This document shows positions 49,976 to 58,786 of a stretch of DNA of 64,000 nt, one piece after another. The notes under the pieces are model-generated. The model saw nothing but the letters and a program-made list of their open reading frames with translations. It searched no databases and was not told the origin of the DNA. Within the stretch, counting starts at the first letter, position 1, and each line of letters starts with the position of its first letter. The DNA lies in contig NZ_JAASAH010000010.1 in NCBI RefSeq assembly GCF_012726235.1, positions 124,001-188,000 of the forward strand, in the 5' to 3' direction. A program made the translations under genes and the position numbers. Source of the stretch: Streptomyces sp. HNM0574. Lineage in GTDB: Bacteria > Actinomycetota > Actinomycetes > Streptomycetales > Streptomycetaceae.

Positions 49976-52291
49976 GTGACGCGTACTGCCCGGTGGAGGG
50001 CGCTGTTCGCCCTCGCCGTAGTGGCGTTGTCCGTATGGATCGCCCTGACCAACCCCGCCCGCCTCGGTCTCGACCTGCGCGGCGGCACCCAGATCGTCCT
50101 GGAGACCCAGGACTCACCCACCACCAAGGCCACCCCGGAGGCCACCGACCGCACCCTCGAAGTGCTCCGCCAGCGCGTCGACGCGCTGGGCGTGAGCGAA
50201 CCGCAGATCACCCGCTCCGGCGACCGGCGCATCATCGTCGAACTGCCCGGACTCCAGGACCCGCGCGAGGCGTCGGAGGTCCTCGGGCGCACAGCGCAGC
50301 TCACCTTCCACCCCGTCCTGGGCGTCGAGCCCAAGAAGAAGGAGACCGAGGAACCCGGGAAGACCGAGAAGGCCGACGGCGAGCGCCGCGTCCCGGACGA
50401 GAACGGCAACGTCCTGCGTCTCGGTCCCCCGGAGATGACCGGCGAGGGGGTCGGCGGCGCCGACCCGCGCACGGACCCGCAGAAGGGCCCGGGCTGGACG
50501 GTCTCCATCGACTTCAAGGGCAAGGGCAAGGACACCTGGGCCGACCTCACGGGCGAGGCCGCGTGCGCCCCGCCCGGTGACCCGACGCGCCGCGTCGCGA
50601 TCGTGCTGGACGACAAGGTCATCTCCTCGCCCGAGGTGAACCCCTCGGTCCGCTGCGGCGCCGGGATCGCGGGCGGATCGACCGAGATCACCGGCAGCTT
50701 CGACCAGCAGGAGGCCCGCGACCTCGCCCTGCTGATCAGCGGCGGCGCACTGCCCGTCCCCGTCGAGACGCTCGAACAGCGCACCGTGGGCCCGACGTTG
50801 GGCGCCGAGGCCATCGAGGACAGCGCCTGGGCCGCGGTCATCGGCATCGGCCTGACCTCGCTCTTCGTCACCTACGTCTACCGCCTGCTCGGCGGCATCG
50901 CGGCCCTCGCCCTCGTCTGCTACGCGGTGATCGCCTACGCCGGTCTTGTGGCGATCGGCGCCACCCTCACCCTTCCGGGACTCGCCGGATTCGTGCTGGC
51001 CATCGGCATGGCGGTGGACGCCAACGTGCTGGTCTTCGAACGGGCCCGCGAGGAGTACGCGGCGGCCAGGCCGGGACGCAGAAGCCTGCGCTCGGCACTC
51101 GCGTCGGGCTTCCGCAACGCCCTGAGCGCCATCCTCGACTCGAACATCACCACCCTGCTCGCCGCCGGCCTGCTGTTCTTCCTCGCCTCCGGCCCGGTGC
51201 GCGGTTTCGGCGTGACCCTGTCGCTCGGCGTGCTCGCCTCGATGGTGAGCGCCCTGGTGGTGACCCGCGCGCTCGCGGAGTTCGCCGTCACCCGCCGCCC
51301 GGTACGGGGACGGCACCGCATGTCCGGGATCGCCGGTGTCGGACGCGTCCGCGAGTGGATCACCCGCCGTGCGCCGGACCTGATGCGGTACCGCAGGCGC
51401 TGGCTCGCCGCCTCGGCGGTCGCGCTGCTGCTCGCCGGCTCCGGAATCCTGGTGCGGGGGCTGGACTTCGGCGTCGAGTTCACCGGCGGACGGCTCATCG
51501 AGTACACGACGACCCAGCAGGTCGACCCGGACCGGGCGCGCTCCGCGCTCGCCGACGCCGGATACCCGCAGGCCCAGGTGCAGAGCTCCCAGGGCGGGGG
51601 CGGGGACGCGTCGGACGGCGAACTCACCGTCCGCACGGACCCGTTGACCGAGGCCGAGGAGGACGAGGTGACCAAGACGGTCAGCGACCTCGGCCAGGGC
51701 GCGGAAAAGGTGCGCGACGAGCTGATCGGCCCCAGCCTCGGCGAGGAGCTGCGCACCGGAGCCCTGATCGCCCTCGGTGTCGCGCTCGCGGCGCAACTCC
51801 TCTATCTCGCGGTGCGGTTCCGCTGGACCTTCGGCGCCGCGACGGTGGTCGCGCTGATGCACGACGTGATCGTGCTCATCGGCGTGTTCGCCTGGCTGGG
51901 CAAGCCCATCGACGGGGTCTTCCTCGCCGCCCTGCTGACGGTGATCGGCTACTCGGTCAACGACTCGGTGGTGGTCTTCGACCGGGTGCGGGAGCTGTGG
52001 GCGGCCCGGCGCGGCAAACCGTTCGCCGACGTGGTCAACCACGCCCTGCTGCAGACCGTTCCGCGCACCGTCAACACCGGTATGGGCGCCGTGTTCATCC
52101 TGGCCGCGCTCGCCCTGCTCGGCGGTGACACGCTCACGGACTTCGCCGTGGCACTGCTGATCGGTACCGGTGCGGGCACCTGGTCGTCGATGTTCACGGC
52201 GGCCCCGATCGCGATCGAACTGGAGCAGCGCGGGTCACGCGCCCGGAAGGGCAGCCCGAAGAACACGCGGAAGGAGACCGTGGGGGTATAG
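49976..52291 (+). CDS. secDF: Fused protein-export membrane protein SecDF
   Basis: 771 residues with SecD and SecF in one chain. SecD features are LGLDLRGGTQIVLE and the P1-domain VLRQRVDALGVSEPQI, then GGALPVPVETLEQRTVGPTLGAEAI and GMAVDANVLVFERAREE. SecF features are DFGVEFTGGRLIEY and the late GYSVNDSVVVFDRVRE. About 12 membrane helices result. SecDF uses the proton gradient to pull exported proteins out. An extra charged stretch (KKKETEEPGKTEKADGER) interrupts the P1 domain. Streptomyces usually has separate secD and secF beside ruvB-yajC; this fused copy is likely the known paralogue. The start is GTG. Confidence 0.92.
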   Translation: MTRTARWRALFALAVVALSVWIALTNPARLGLDLRGGTQIVLETQDSPTTKATPEATDRTLEVLRQRVDALGVSEPQITRSGDRRIIVELPGLQDPREASEVLGRTAQLTFHPVLGVEPKKKETEEPGKTEKADGERRVPDENGNVLRLGPPEMTGEGVGGADPRTDPQKGPGWTVSIDFKGKGKDTWADLTGEAACAPPGDPTRRVAIVLDDKVISSPEVNPSVRCGAGIAGGSTEITGSFDQQEARDLALLISGGALPVPVETLEQRTVGPTLGAEAIEDSAWAAVIGIGLTSLFVTYVYRLLGGIAALALVCYAVIAYAGLVAIGATLTLPGLAGFVLAIGMAVDANVLVFERAREEYAAARPGRRSLRSALASGFRNALSAILDSNITTLLAAGLLFFLASGPVRGFGVTLSLGVLASMVSALVVTRALAEFAVTRRPVRGRHRMSGIAGVGRVREWITRRAPDLMRYRRRWLAASAVALLLAGSGILVRGLDFGVEFTGGRLIEYTTTQQVDPDRARSALADAGYPQAQVQSSQGGGGDASDGELTVRTDPLTEAEEDEVTKTVSDLGQGAEKVRDELIGPSLGEELRTGALIALGVALAAQLLYLAVRFRWTFGAATVVALMHDVIVLIGVFAWLGKPIDGVFLAALLTVIGYSVNDSVVVFDRVRELWAARRGKPFADVVNHALLQTVPRTVNTGMGAVFILAALALLGGDTLTDFAVALLIGTGAGTWSSMFTAAPIAIELEQRGSRARKGSPKNTRKETVGV

Positions 52292-52300
52292 CCGGCAGCC

Positions 52301-52335
52301 GGGGAGCGCGCGGACGCACCGTCCGCGCGCTCCCC
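52301..52335. terminator. 15-bp hairpin between convergent genes
   Basis: GGGGAGCGCGCGGAC and its exact complement flank a five-base loop, 9 bases after the secDF stop and 9 bases before the end of the converging TetR gene. Confidence 0.75.
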
Positions 52336-52344
52336 GCCGCACGT

Positions 52345-52971
52345 TCAGGTGGCGCCGGGCTCCGGTACGTCGCCGAGCAGTGCGCGGAAGCGGCGGAAGG
52401 ACGCGGGCATGTCCACGGCCTCCGGGTCCAGCAGCCACTGGAACTGCAGCCCGTCCATCACCGCGGCCATCAGCGGAGCGGCCTGTTCCGGGGTGAGCCC
52501 GGAGCCCGGCAGCCGCTCGCCGTACTCCTGCCGGAGCGTCGCGGCGAACGCCTCGCGTGCCCAGGCGTAGCGCTCGGTGAAGTAGTCCCGCGCCGGATGG
52601 TCGTCGGTGACGCTCTCGCCGAGCAGTGCGGAGAAGGTCCGGACGATCGCCGGACGCATCGCGTTGTACTCGACGAGCGTCTCCAGATTGCCCAACGGCC
52701 AGACGCGCTCCGCACCGTGACGTTCCTCGCGCGCGGGAGCACCGCCGGTGTCCCAGGCGTCGCGTTCCTCCAGCACGGCGACGAGCAGGGCCTCCTTCGT
52801 CGGGAAGTAGTGCAGCAGCCCCTGCTGGGTGAGCCCGGCCCGTTCGGCGACGGCGGCGAGCGTCGTACCCCGGTAGCCCCGCTCGGCGATGACCTCGAAC
52901 GTCGCCCGGAGGATCTCCTGCCGGCGCTCCTCGCCCCGCGCCCTGTGCCTGGGCCGACCGCTGCCTGCCAC
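52345..52971 (-). CDS. TetR-family transcriptional regulator
   Basis: 208 residues from a GTG with GGGAGG five bases upstream, giving VAGSGRPRHRARGEERRQ. The helix-turn-helix is ILRATFEVIAERGYRGTTLAAVAERAGLTQQGLLHYFPTKEALL (residues 20-63). The ligand domain is BetI/YcdC-like, with AWAREAFAATLRQEYGERLPG. It has no regulated gene next to it that is divergent, so its targets cannot be guessed; it is convergent with secDF and lies 59 bases beyond the SGNH lipoprotein gene. Confidence 0.86.
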   Translation of the reverse strand: MAGSGRPRHRARGEERRQEILRATFEVIAERGYRGTTLAAVAERAGLTQQGLLHYFPTKEALLVAVLEERDAWDTGGAPAREERHGAERVWPLGNLETLVEYNAMRPAIVRTFSALLGESVTDDHPARDYFTERYAWAREAFAATLRQEYGERLPGSGLTPEQAAPLMAAVMDGLQFQWLLDPEAVDMPASFRRFRALLGDVPEPGAT

Positions 52972-53030
52972 CGCGCCTCCCTCCCGACGTCCGGGCAGCC
53001 TACGACACGCGCGCGTCCGCCCAACTCCCC

Positions 53031-54104
53031 TCACGGCCTCGGCGAGACGATCTCCCGGTGCGCCAGCGCCGCGAGTTCACGCTGCCCGGCCCGTCCCGGA
53101 TGGAACCAGTCCCAGGGGCTCAACTCCCGCTCGGTGAAGCGGTACGAGAAGACCGCGCCGTTGTCGTACCGACAACGCGTGTGCTCCGCACACTCCTCGC
53201 GCAGCACACCGTTGTACGCGATCACGCGCTCACGCACCCGGTCCCGGCGCTCCGTCGCCGCGGCACTCACCGACCGCGGCGCGTCCAGCATCGACCGGCA
53301 GATCCCGAACTTCCAGGCACGCTGCGCCTCCTGGCTGTCCCGCCCGACGGACCAGAGCCGCTTCAGGTCGGGCACGCTCGCCACGTACACCTGCGCGTCG
53401 GGCCGTTCGTCCCACAGCGTCCGCAGCGCCCGCCGGAAGCCCTCGCGGAATTCGGGCACGCTCGTCATGCCCTCGACGTCCGGGCGGCAGGCGTCGTTGG
53501 CCCCGGTCATCACCGTGACGAGGTCCGGATCCCTGGCCGCCGCGCGCTTCATCTGCGACGCGAGGCCGGCCATCGTCGAGCCGCTGACGGCGTAGTTCCA
53601 GCTCTGCGCCGCGGGGTCGTCCAGCAGCCTGCCCGCGAGGGAGCGCACGCCGTCGTCGGAGCCGGTGGCCCAGGACGCGGCGGTGCAGTCCGAGAGCAGT
53701 GAACAGGCGTCGAATCCCCGGGTGATGGAGTCGCCCACGGCCGCGAGCGAGTCGGGCGAGGTGTCCCATCCGGAGCGGTCCCGGGAGCCCGTGGTTGACG
53801 ACGGGGAGTGAGCAGCCGAGGGGGAGTGCGGCCCGGGAGAAGAGTGTGACTGCGCATCGGAGGGGCGTGCGGAGGGCTGGTCACGCCCCTCATGCGCTCC
53901 GCCACCCGGGCTGCCGCAGGCCGCCGCCAGGGTCAGCCCGAGGAGGAGCGCGAGGGCACCGGAACCGATCGCGAGGGCACGTTTCCCCACTCCGCCGCTC
54001 CGCTCACCGCGGTTGCCCCCAGGTCGCGGAATCCGGCTCTCCGGTTCGCCTTCCACCGGGGCTTTCCCGTTCCGGTTCTTCGGATTCTCCGGACTTTCCG
54101 GCAC
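53031..54104 (-). CDS. SGNH/GDSL-family hydrolase, probable lipoprotein
   Basis: 357 residues from a GTG with GGGAG eight bases upstream; a GTG 18 bases earlier is also possible. After a polar N-terminal cytoplasmic stretch (to about residue 36) comes a hydrophobic segment ending in LTLAAACGS, a lipobox-like or signal-anchor site, then a Ser/His/Pro-rich linker. The catalytic domain has the nucleophile in LAAVGDSITRGFDACS (GDS), the Gly/Asn oxyanion residues in TMAGLAS and MTGANDACRPD, and the Asp-His pair in PWDWFHPGRAGQ. It is a cell-surface esterase or lipase of unknown substrate. Confidence 0.83.
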   Translation of the reverse strand: MPESPENPKNRNGKAPVEGEPESRIPRPGGNRGERSGGVGKRALAIGSGALALLLGLTLAAACGSPGGGAHEGRDQPSARPSDAQSHSSPGPHSPSAAHSPSSTTGSRDRSGWDTSPDSLAAVGDSITRGFDACSLLSDCTAASWATGSDDGVRSLAGRLLDDPAAQSWNYAVSGSTMAGLASQMKRAAARDPDLVTVMTGANDACRPDVEGMTSVPEFREGFRRALRTLWDERPDAQVYVASVPDLKRLWSVGRDSQEAQRAWKFGICRSMLDAPRSVSAAATERRDRVRERVIAYNGVLREECAEHTRCRYDNGAVFSYRFTERELSPWDWFHPGRAGQRELAALAHREIVSPRP

Positions 54105-54487
54105 GGATTCGCTCCCGTCCACCGCTGTTCCCGGGCCTGTTCGGTTGTCCCGGCCGCGTCCGCCGGTGTAGTTCCGACGGTACGTCACCCGCCACCCGGA
54201 GCGGCACGATAGCTTTGCCTCCGGGCCGCGTGACGTGCGCGGCTGTGAGGACCGTGAACGCGACGTCACCGAAGGCCGGGGACGGCAGCGACAACTAAAT
54301 ATTACATCGCGTCACTTCATGTCCCTTTCGGGGAGAATTGATGGCAATGGTGTTTACTATTCGTAACCTCGGACGCTGGTAGGGAAGTGGCCGGTGGTGC
54401 AGAATGTCAGGCGCCGAACCGGCGCGTGACCGGTAGGCAGTCGAGGCCGCTGGTGTAGGCGACCCTCGAACCGCACTGGAGGTCCCG

Positions 54488-54985
54488 GTGACGACGACAC
54501 GTGGAGTTCTGTACGTGCATTCCGCGCCCCGCGCGCTGTGCCCGCACGTCGAATGGGCCGTGGCAGGAGTCCTTGGCACTCGTGTCAGCCTGGACTGGAT
54601 CAGACAGCCCGCCGCGCCCGGCACCTGGCGTGCCGAACTCTCCTGGCAGGGCGACCCGGGCACGGCCTCGAAGCTGGCCTCCGCGCTCCGCGGCTGGCAC
54701 CTCCTTCGCTTCGAGACGACGGCCGAACCCTGCCGCTCGGCGGAGGGCGAACGCTACAGCTCCACCCCGGACCTGGGGATCTTCCACGCCGTCACCGGCA
54801 TGCACGGCGACATCCTCATCCCCGAGGACCGCCTCCGCGCCGCGATCGCCCGCTCCGGCAGCGGAGAGACCGACCTGGAGGCGGAGATCTCCCGTCTGCT
54901 GGGCAAGCCCTGGGACGACGAGCTGGAGCCGTTCCGGTACGCCGGAGAAGGCGCCCCCGTCCGCTGGCTGCACCAGGTCGTCTGA
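54488..54985 (+). CDS. DUF3145-domain protein
   Basis: 165 residues. The whole chain fits the actinobacterial DUF3145 family: VLYVHSAPRALCPHVEWAVAGVLG at the N-terminus, then VSLDWIRQPAAPGTWRAELSW, GTASKLASALRGWHLLRFE and DIFHAV-like GIFHAVTGMHGDILIPEDRL. Function is unknown, but members are widespread in Streptomyces and often near fatty acid synthesis genes, as here. The GTG start follows GGAGG. The upstream 200 bases are unusually AT-rich for this genome (54290-54370, with TACTAT at 54355-54360) and likely hold its promoter. Confidence 0.85.
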   Translation: MTTTRGVLYVHSAPRALCPHVEWAVAGVLGTRVSLDWIRQPAAPGTWRAELSWQGDPGTASKLASALRGWHLLRFETTAEPCRSAEGERYSSTPDLGIFHAVTGMHGDILIPEDRLRAAIARSGSGETDLEAEISRLLGKPWDDELEPFRYAGEGAPVRWLHQVV

Positions 54986-55093
54986 GCGGGAGCCCGACGC
55001 CGGTCGCCGCCAGGAGGAATGAGAGCCCGTCACCGGCGGAACCGGCTGTGAGCCGCCGACGCGTACGGCCCGGAATGACCTAGCGTGCGTCGC

Positions 55094-55978
55094 ATGACCG
55101 ACCGCATCTCCGTAGCCGTCCTGGGCACCGGGATCATGGGCGCCGCCATGGCCCGCAACCTCTGCCGGGCCGGGCTCGACGTGACCGTCTGGAACCGCAG
55201 CCGCGCCAAGTCCGCACCGCTCGCCGACGAAGGGGCCCGCGTCGCCGACCGGCCCGACGAAGCCGTCGAGAACGCGGACATCGTGCTCACGATGCTCTAC
55301 GACGCCCCGACCACGGCCGAGATCATCCGCGCCGCCGCCCCCGGCCTCCGGGCGGGAACGCTGTGGATGCAGAGCACCAGCGCCGGCACCGAAGGACTGC
55401 GCGACCTCGACGGGCTGGCCCACGACTACGGGCTCGTCCTCGTCGACGCCCCCGTGCTCGGCACCCGCGGACCGGCCGAGTCGGGCGACCTCGTCGTCCT
55501 CGCCTCCGGGCCGCACACCGCGCGGCACCGGCTGGCGCCCGTGCTGGGCGCCGTCGGCTCCCGCACGGTCTGGGTCAGCGAGCGGCCCGGGGACGCCAGC
55601 AGCCTCAAACTCGTCTGCAACACCTGGGTACTGACCGTCAATCACGGGGTGGCCGAGGCGCTGGCGCTGGCCGAGGGGCTGGGCGTCGACCCGCGGTCCT
55701 TCCTGGACGCCGTCGGCGGCGGGCCGCTCGACATGGGGTACCTCCGGGCGAAGGCCGCCGTCATCGGGTCCGGCGACTTCAGCCCCTCGTTCGCGGTGAC
55801 GACGGCGGAGAAGGACAGCCGGCTCATCGTCTCGGCGGGCGAGGCCGCCGGGGTACGGCTCGACGTCACCGCGGCCGGGGCCGAGCGGTTCCGCCGCGCG
55901 GCCGAACAGGGCCACGGGCAGGAGGACATGGCGGCGTCGTACTACGCGAGCTTCGACGACGGGCGGTCGCAGGGCTGA
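55094..55978 (+). CDS. 3-hydroxyisobutyrate dehydrogenase-family NAD(P)-dependent oxidoreductase
   Basis: 294 residues. The Rossmann motif is VAVLGTGIMGAAMARNLCRAG (residues 7-27) with VTVWNRSRAK next, indicating NADP preference. VDAPVLGTRGPAESGDLVVLASG is the family substrate motif, and the catalytic Lys is in ASSLKLVCNTWVL. FSPSFAVTTAEKDSRL is near the end. Members include 3-hydroxyisobutyrate, tartronate semialdehyde, and GHB dehydrogenases and imine reductases. The substrate is not defined here. The start puts the Rossmann motif at the N-terminus. It is on the same strand as the second KAS III gene. Confidence 0.86.
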   Translation: MTDRISVAVLGTGIMGAAMARNLCRAGLDVTVWNRSRAKSAPLADEGARVADRPDEAVENADIVLTMLYDAPTTAEIIRAAAPGLRAGTLWMQSTSAGTEGLRDLDGLAHDYGLVLVDAPVLGTRGPAESGDLVVLASGPHTARHRLAPVLGAVGSRTVWVSERPGDASSLKLVCNTWVLTVNHGVAEALALAEGLGVDPRSFLDAVGGGPLDMGYLRAKAAVIGSGDFSPSFAVTTAEKDSRLIVSAGEAAGVRLDVTAAGAERFRRAAEQGHGQEDMAASYYASFDDGRSQG

Positions 55979-56048
55979 CAGAAAGACACGGAAGTCTTGT
56001 CGGGGGTCGCTAACACCGACTGGTGCCCCTCGGCACCACCCTTGGTAC

Positions 56049-56999
56049 ATGAGTCCTGGAACACGTCTCACCGCACTCGGCCGCCACCAGCCCGAACGGG
56101 TCGTCACCAACGACGACCTGGCGCGCACGGTGGACACCAGTGACGCGTGGATCCGGCAGCGCACCGGGATCGTCACCCGCAGGATCGCGGACGCGGAAAC
56201 CGTGACCGACATGGCCGCCGAGGCAGGGGCCAAGGCCCTGGCCTCGGCCGGTACGGACCCGGCGGACATCGGGCTGGTCGTGGTCGCCACCTGCACGGAG
56301 ACCGACCGCTGCCCGTCCGTCGCGGCACGCGTCGCCGGGCGGCTCGGCATCCCCGCCGCCGCGGCCTTCGACCTCAACAACGCCTGCGCGGGCTTCACCA
56401 CGGCCCTCGCCACCGCCGACCACTCCGTCCGCGCGGGGGCGGCGCGGCACGCGCTCGTCATCGGGGTCGACAAGATGTCCGCCATCACCGACTGGAGCGA
56501 CCGCTCCACCTGCGTGCTGCTCGGGGACGGAGCGGGCGCGGCTGTGCTCAGCGCCTCCGAGGAGCCCGGCGTCGGCCCCGTCGTCTGGGGTTCGGACCCG
56601 ACGAAGAGCGACGCCGTACGGATCGGTGACGAGGAGGGCGGCTGGCGGCCCGTCTTCGCGCAGGAGGGCCAGGCGGTCTACCGCTGGACGACCACCTTCC
56701 TCGCGCCGCTCGCGCGGGAGGCGTGCGAGCGGGCCGGCGTCGCGCCCGAGGAGCTCGCCGGGGTCGTCACGCACCAGGCCAATCTGCGGATCATCGAGGC
56801 GGTCACCCGCCAACTCGGCGCCACCCGGGCCGTGGTGGGCCGGGACGTCGTCGAGTCGGGGAACACCTCGGCCGCCTCGGTGCCGCTCGCGCTGGCCAAG
56901 CTCGTCGAACGGCGGGAGATCCCGGCCGGTGCGCCGGTTCTGCTCTTCGCCTTCGGCGGCGGCCTGTCCTGGGCCGGGCAGGTCGTCGCCTGTCCGTGA
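56049..56999 (+). CDS. Second beta-ketoacyl-ACP synthase III-like enzyme
   Basis: 316 residues of the FabH family. The catalytic triad is complete: Cys113 (NNACAGF), His242 (THQANLR) and Asn272 (ESGNTSA). It starts SPGTRLTALGRHQPERVVTNDDLA. It is shorter and clearly different in sequence from the FabH at 58787-59821, so it is a paralogue, not a copy. It may use a different acyl-CoA starter for branched or specialised fatty acids, or take part in secondary metabolism. It is convergent with fabF, separated by a 21-bp hairpin, and follows the dehydrogenase by 70 bases. Confidence 0.88.
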   Translation: MSPGTRLTALGRHQPERVVTNDDLARTVDTSDAWIRQRTGIVTRRIADAETVTDMAAEAGAKALASAGTDPADIGLVVVATCTETDRCPSVAARVAGRLGIPAAAAFDLNNACAGFTTALATADHSVRAGAARHALVIGVDKMSAITDWSDRSTCVLLGDGAGAAVLSASEEPGVGPVVWGSDPTKSDAVRIGDEEGGWRPVFAQEGQAVYRWTTTFLAPLAREACERAGVAPEELAGVVTHQANLRIIEAVTRQLGATRAVVGRDVVESGNTSAASVPLALAKLVERREIPAGAPVLLFAFGGGLSWAGQVVACP

Positions 57000-57013
57000 G
57001 CCGAGGGCGGACA

Positions 57014-57057
57014 CACGCGTGAGGGGCGGCCTCCTGGGAGGCCGCCCCTCACGCGTG
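57014..57057. terminator. 21-bp hairpin between convergent KAS III and fabF genes
   Basis: A perfect 21-base inverted repeat with only two central bases lies 14 bases after the KAS III stop and 19 bases before the end of fabF. It serves both directions and is the strongest hairpin seen in the window. Confidence 0.8.
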
Positions 57058-57076
57058 TTGTTGTACGAGCCGGACG

Positions 57077-58339
57077 TCAGACCGTACGGAAGGCCAGGAC
57101 GACGTTGTGGCCGCCGAAGCCGAAGGAGTTGTTGAGCGCCGCGATCGTGCCCTCGGGCAGCGCGCGCGGCTTGTCGCGGACGATGTCGGCATCGGCCTCG
57201 GGGTCGAGGTTCTCGATGTTGATCGTCGGCGGTGCGGTGCGGTTCCACAGCGCCAGGATCGAGGCGACGCTCTCGATGCCGCCCGCGCCGCCCAGCAGGT
57301 GGCCCGTCATCGACTTCGTGGCGGAGAGCGCCATGTGGTCGACGTCGTCGCCGAAGACCTTGCGCAGCGCCTTGAGCTCCGCGATGTCTCCCTGCGGGGT
57401 GGAGGTGGCGTGCGCGTTGATGTGCTGGATCTGCGCGGCCTCGAGGTCGGTGCCGGCCACGAGGTTCTCCAGCGCGAGCGCGATGCCGTTGCCGCTGGGC
57501 TCGGGCTGCGTGATGTGGTGGCTGTCCGCCGAGACGCCCTGGCCGACGGCCTCGGCGTAGATCCGGGCGCCGCGCTTCTTGGCGTGCTCCGCGGACTCCA
57601 GCACGATCACGCCCGCGCCCTCGCCGAGCACGAAACCGTTGCGGTCGGTGTCGAACGGGCGGGACGCACCCTGCGGGTCGTCGTTGTTCTTGGACATCGC
57701 CATCATGTTGCCGAAGGCGACCACCGGCAGCGGGTGGATGGCGGCCTCGGTGCCGCCGGCGATGACGACGTCGGCGCGGCCGCTGCGGATCATTTCGATC
57801 GCGTAGCCGATCGCCTCGGTGCCGGACGCGCAGGCGCTCACCGGGGTGTGCACACCGGCGCGGGCGTTGACCTCCAGGCCGACGTTCGCGCTGGGGCTGT
57901 TGGGCATCAGCATCGGCACGGTGTGCGGGGAGACGCGGCGTACGCCCTTCTCCTTGAGCACGTCGTACTGGTCGAGCAGCGTCGTGACGCCGCCGATGCC
58001 GGAGGCGACGACCGAGCCCAGACGGTCGGGGGACACCGAGGTGTCCTCGCCCGCCTTGGCCGTGAAGCCCGCGTCCGCCCACGCCTCACGGGCCGCGACC
58101 AGCGCGAACTGCGCCGAGCGGTCCAGCTTGCGGGCCTGCGGGCGGGGGATCGTCTCGGTCGGCTCCACCGCGACACGGGCGGCGATCTGGACGGGGAGCT
58201 CGGCGGCCCACTCGTCCTCGAGCCGTGCGACACCGGAGCGCCCGGCGATCAGGCCGTCCCAGGTCGATGCGCTGTCGCCACCCAGCGGTGTGGTTGCGCC
58301 GATACCGGTGACGACCACGGAGTGTTGGGTCGCGTTCAC
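57077..58339 (-). CDS. fabF: Beta-ketoacyl-ACP synthase II
   Basis: 420 residues of the KAS II type that elongates fatty acids by condensing acyl-ACP with malonyl-ACP. The nucleophile is Cys170 (PVSACASGTEAIGYA), and the catalytic His residues are in INAHATSTPQGD and KSMTGHLLGGAGGIE. FNSFGFGGHN-type GFGGHNVVLAF ends the fold. It is the last gene of the fabD-fabH-acpP-fabF cluster, 115 bases after acpP, and a strong hairpin ends the transcript. Confidence 0.95.
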   Translation of the reverse strand: MNATQHSVVVTGIGATTPLGGDSASTWDGLIAGRSGVARLEDEWAAELPVQIAARVAVEPTETIPRPQARKLDRSAQFALVAAREAWADAGFTAKAGEDTSVSPDRLGSVVASGIGGVTTLLDQYDVLKEKGVRRVSPHTVPMLMPNSPSANVGLEVNARAGVHTPVSACASGTEAIGYAIEMIRSGRADVVIAGGTEAAIHPLPVVAFGNMMAMSKNNDDPQGASRPFDTDRNGFVLGEGAGVIVLESAEHAKKRGARIYAEAVGQGVSADSHHITQPEPSGNGIALALENLVAGTDLEAAQIQHINAHATSTPQGDIAELKALRKVFGDDVDHMALSATKSMTGHLLGGAGGIESVASILALWNRTAPPTINIENLDPEADADIVRDKPRALPEGTIAALNNSFGFGGHNVVLAFRTV

Positions 58340-58454
58340 AGGATTCCTGTCTCCACTGGTAGGGGGTGAACCGTTTGGGCCACCCTGCCGGTGCCCCCGG
58401 GGACGTCGTCCCGGGGATGCACGCAGGGTGGCGACAAACGCGTCAACTGATGAT

Positions 58455-58703
58455 TCAGCTCTGGTGCTTGAGGATGTAGTCGGTCGCGTCGCCGACCGTC
58501 TTGAGGTTCTTGACGTCGTCGTCCGGGATCTTCACGTCGAAGCGCTCCTCGGCGGCGACGACCACCTCGACCATGGACAGCGAGTCGACGTCCAGGTCGT
58601 CGGTGAAGGACTTGCCGAGCTCGACGTCCTCGGTCGGGATGCCGGCGATCTCGTTGACGATGTCGGCGAGACCGGCGACGATCTCTTCCTGCGTGGCGGC
58701 CAT
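58455..58703 (-). CDS. acpP: Acyl carrier protein of fatty acid synthesis
   Basis: 82 residues, acidic. Ser41 in the DVDSLSMVE motif is the phosphopantetheine site; FTDDLDVDSLSMVEVVVAAEERF is the family signature, and IPDDDVKNLKTVGDATDYI is helix III and IV. It carries growing acyl chains among FabD, FabH and FabF. GGAGCG precedes the ATG. Located between fabH and fabF as in other Streptomyces. Confidence 0.96.
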   Translation of the reverse strand: MAATQEEIVAGLADIVNEIAGIPTEDVELGKSFTDDLDVDSLSMVEVVVAAEERFDVKIPDDDVKNLKTVGDATDYILKHQS

Positions 58704-58786
58704 TGCGGCGCTCCTTCGGTGTGTTGCGGTGAGGGTGGTTCTGCCGCGCGGCCCCGACCTCTTTGTCGGAGCTGCGTGGATCTTGA

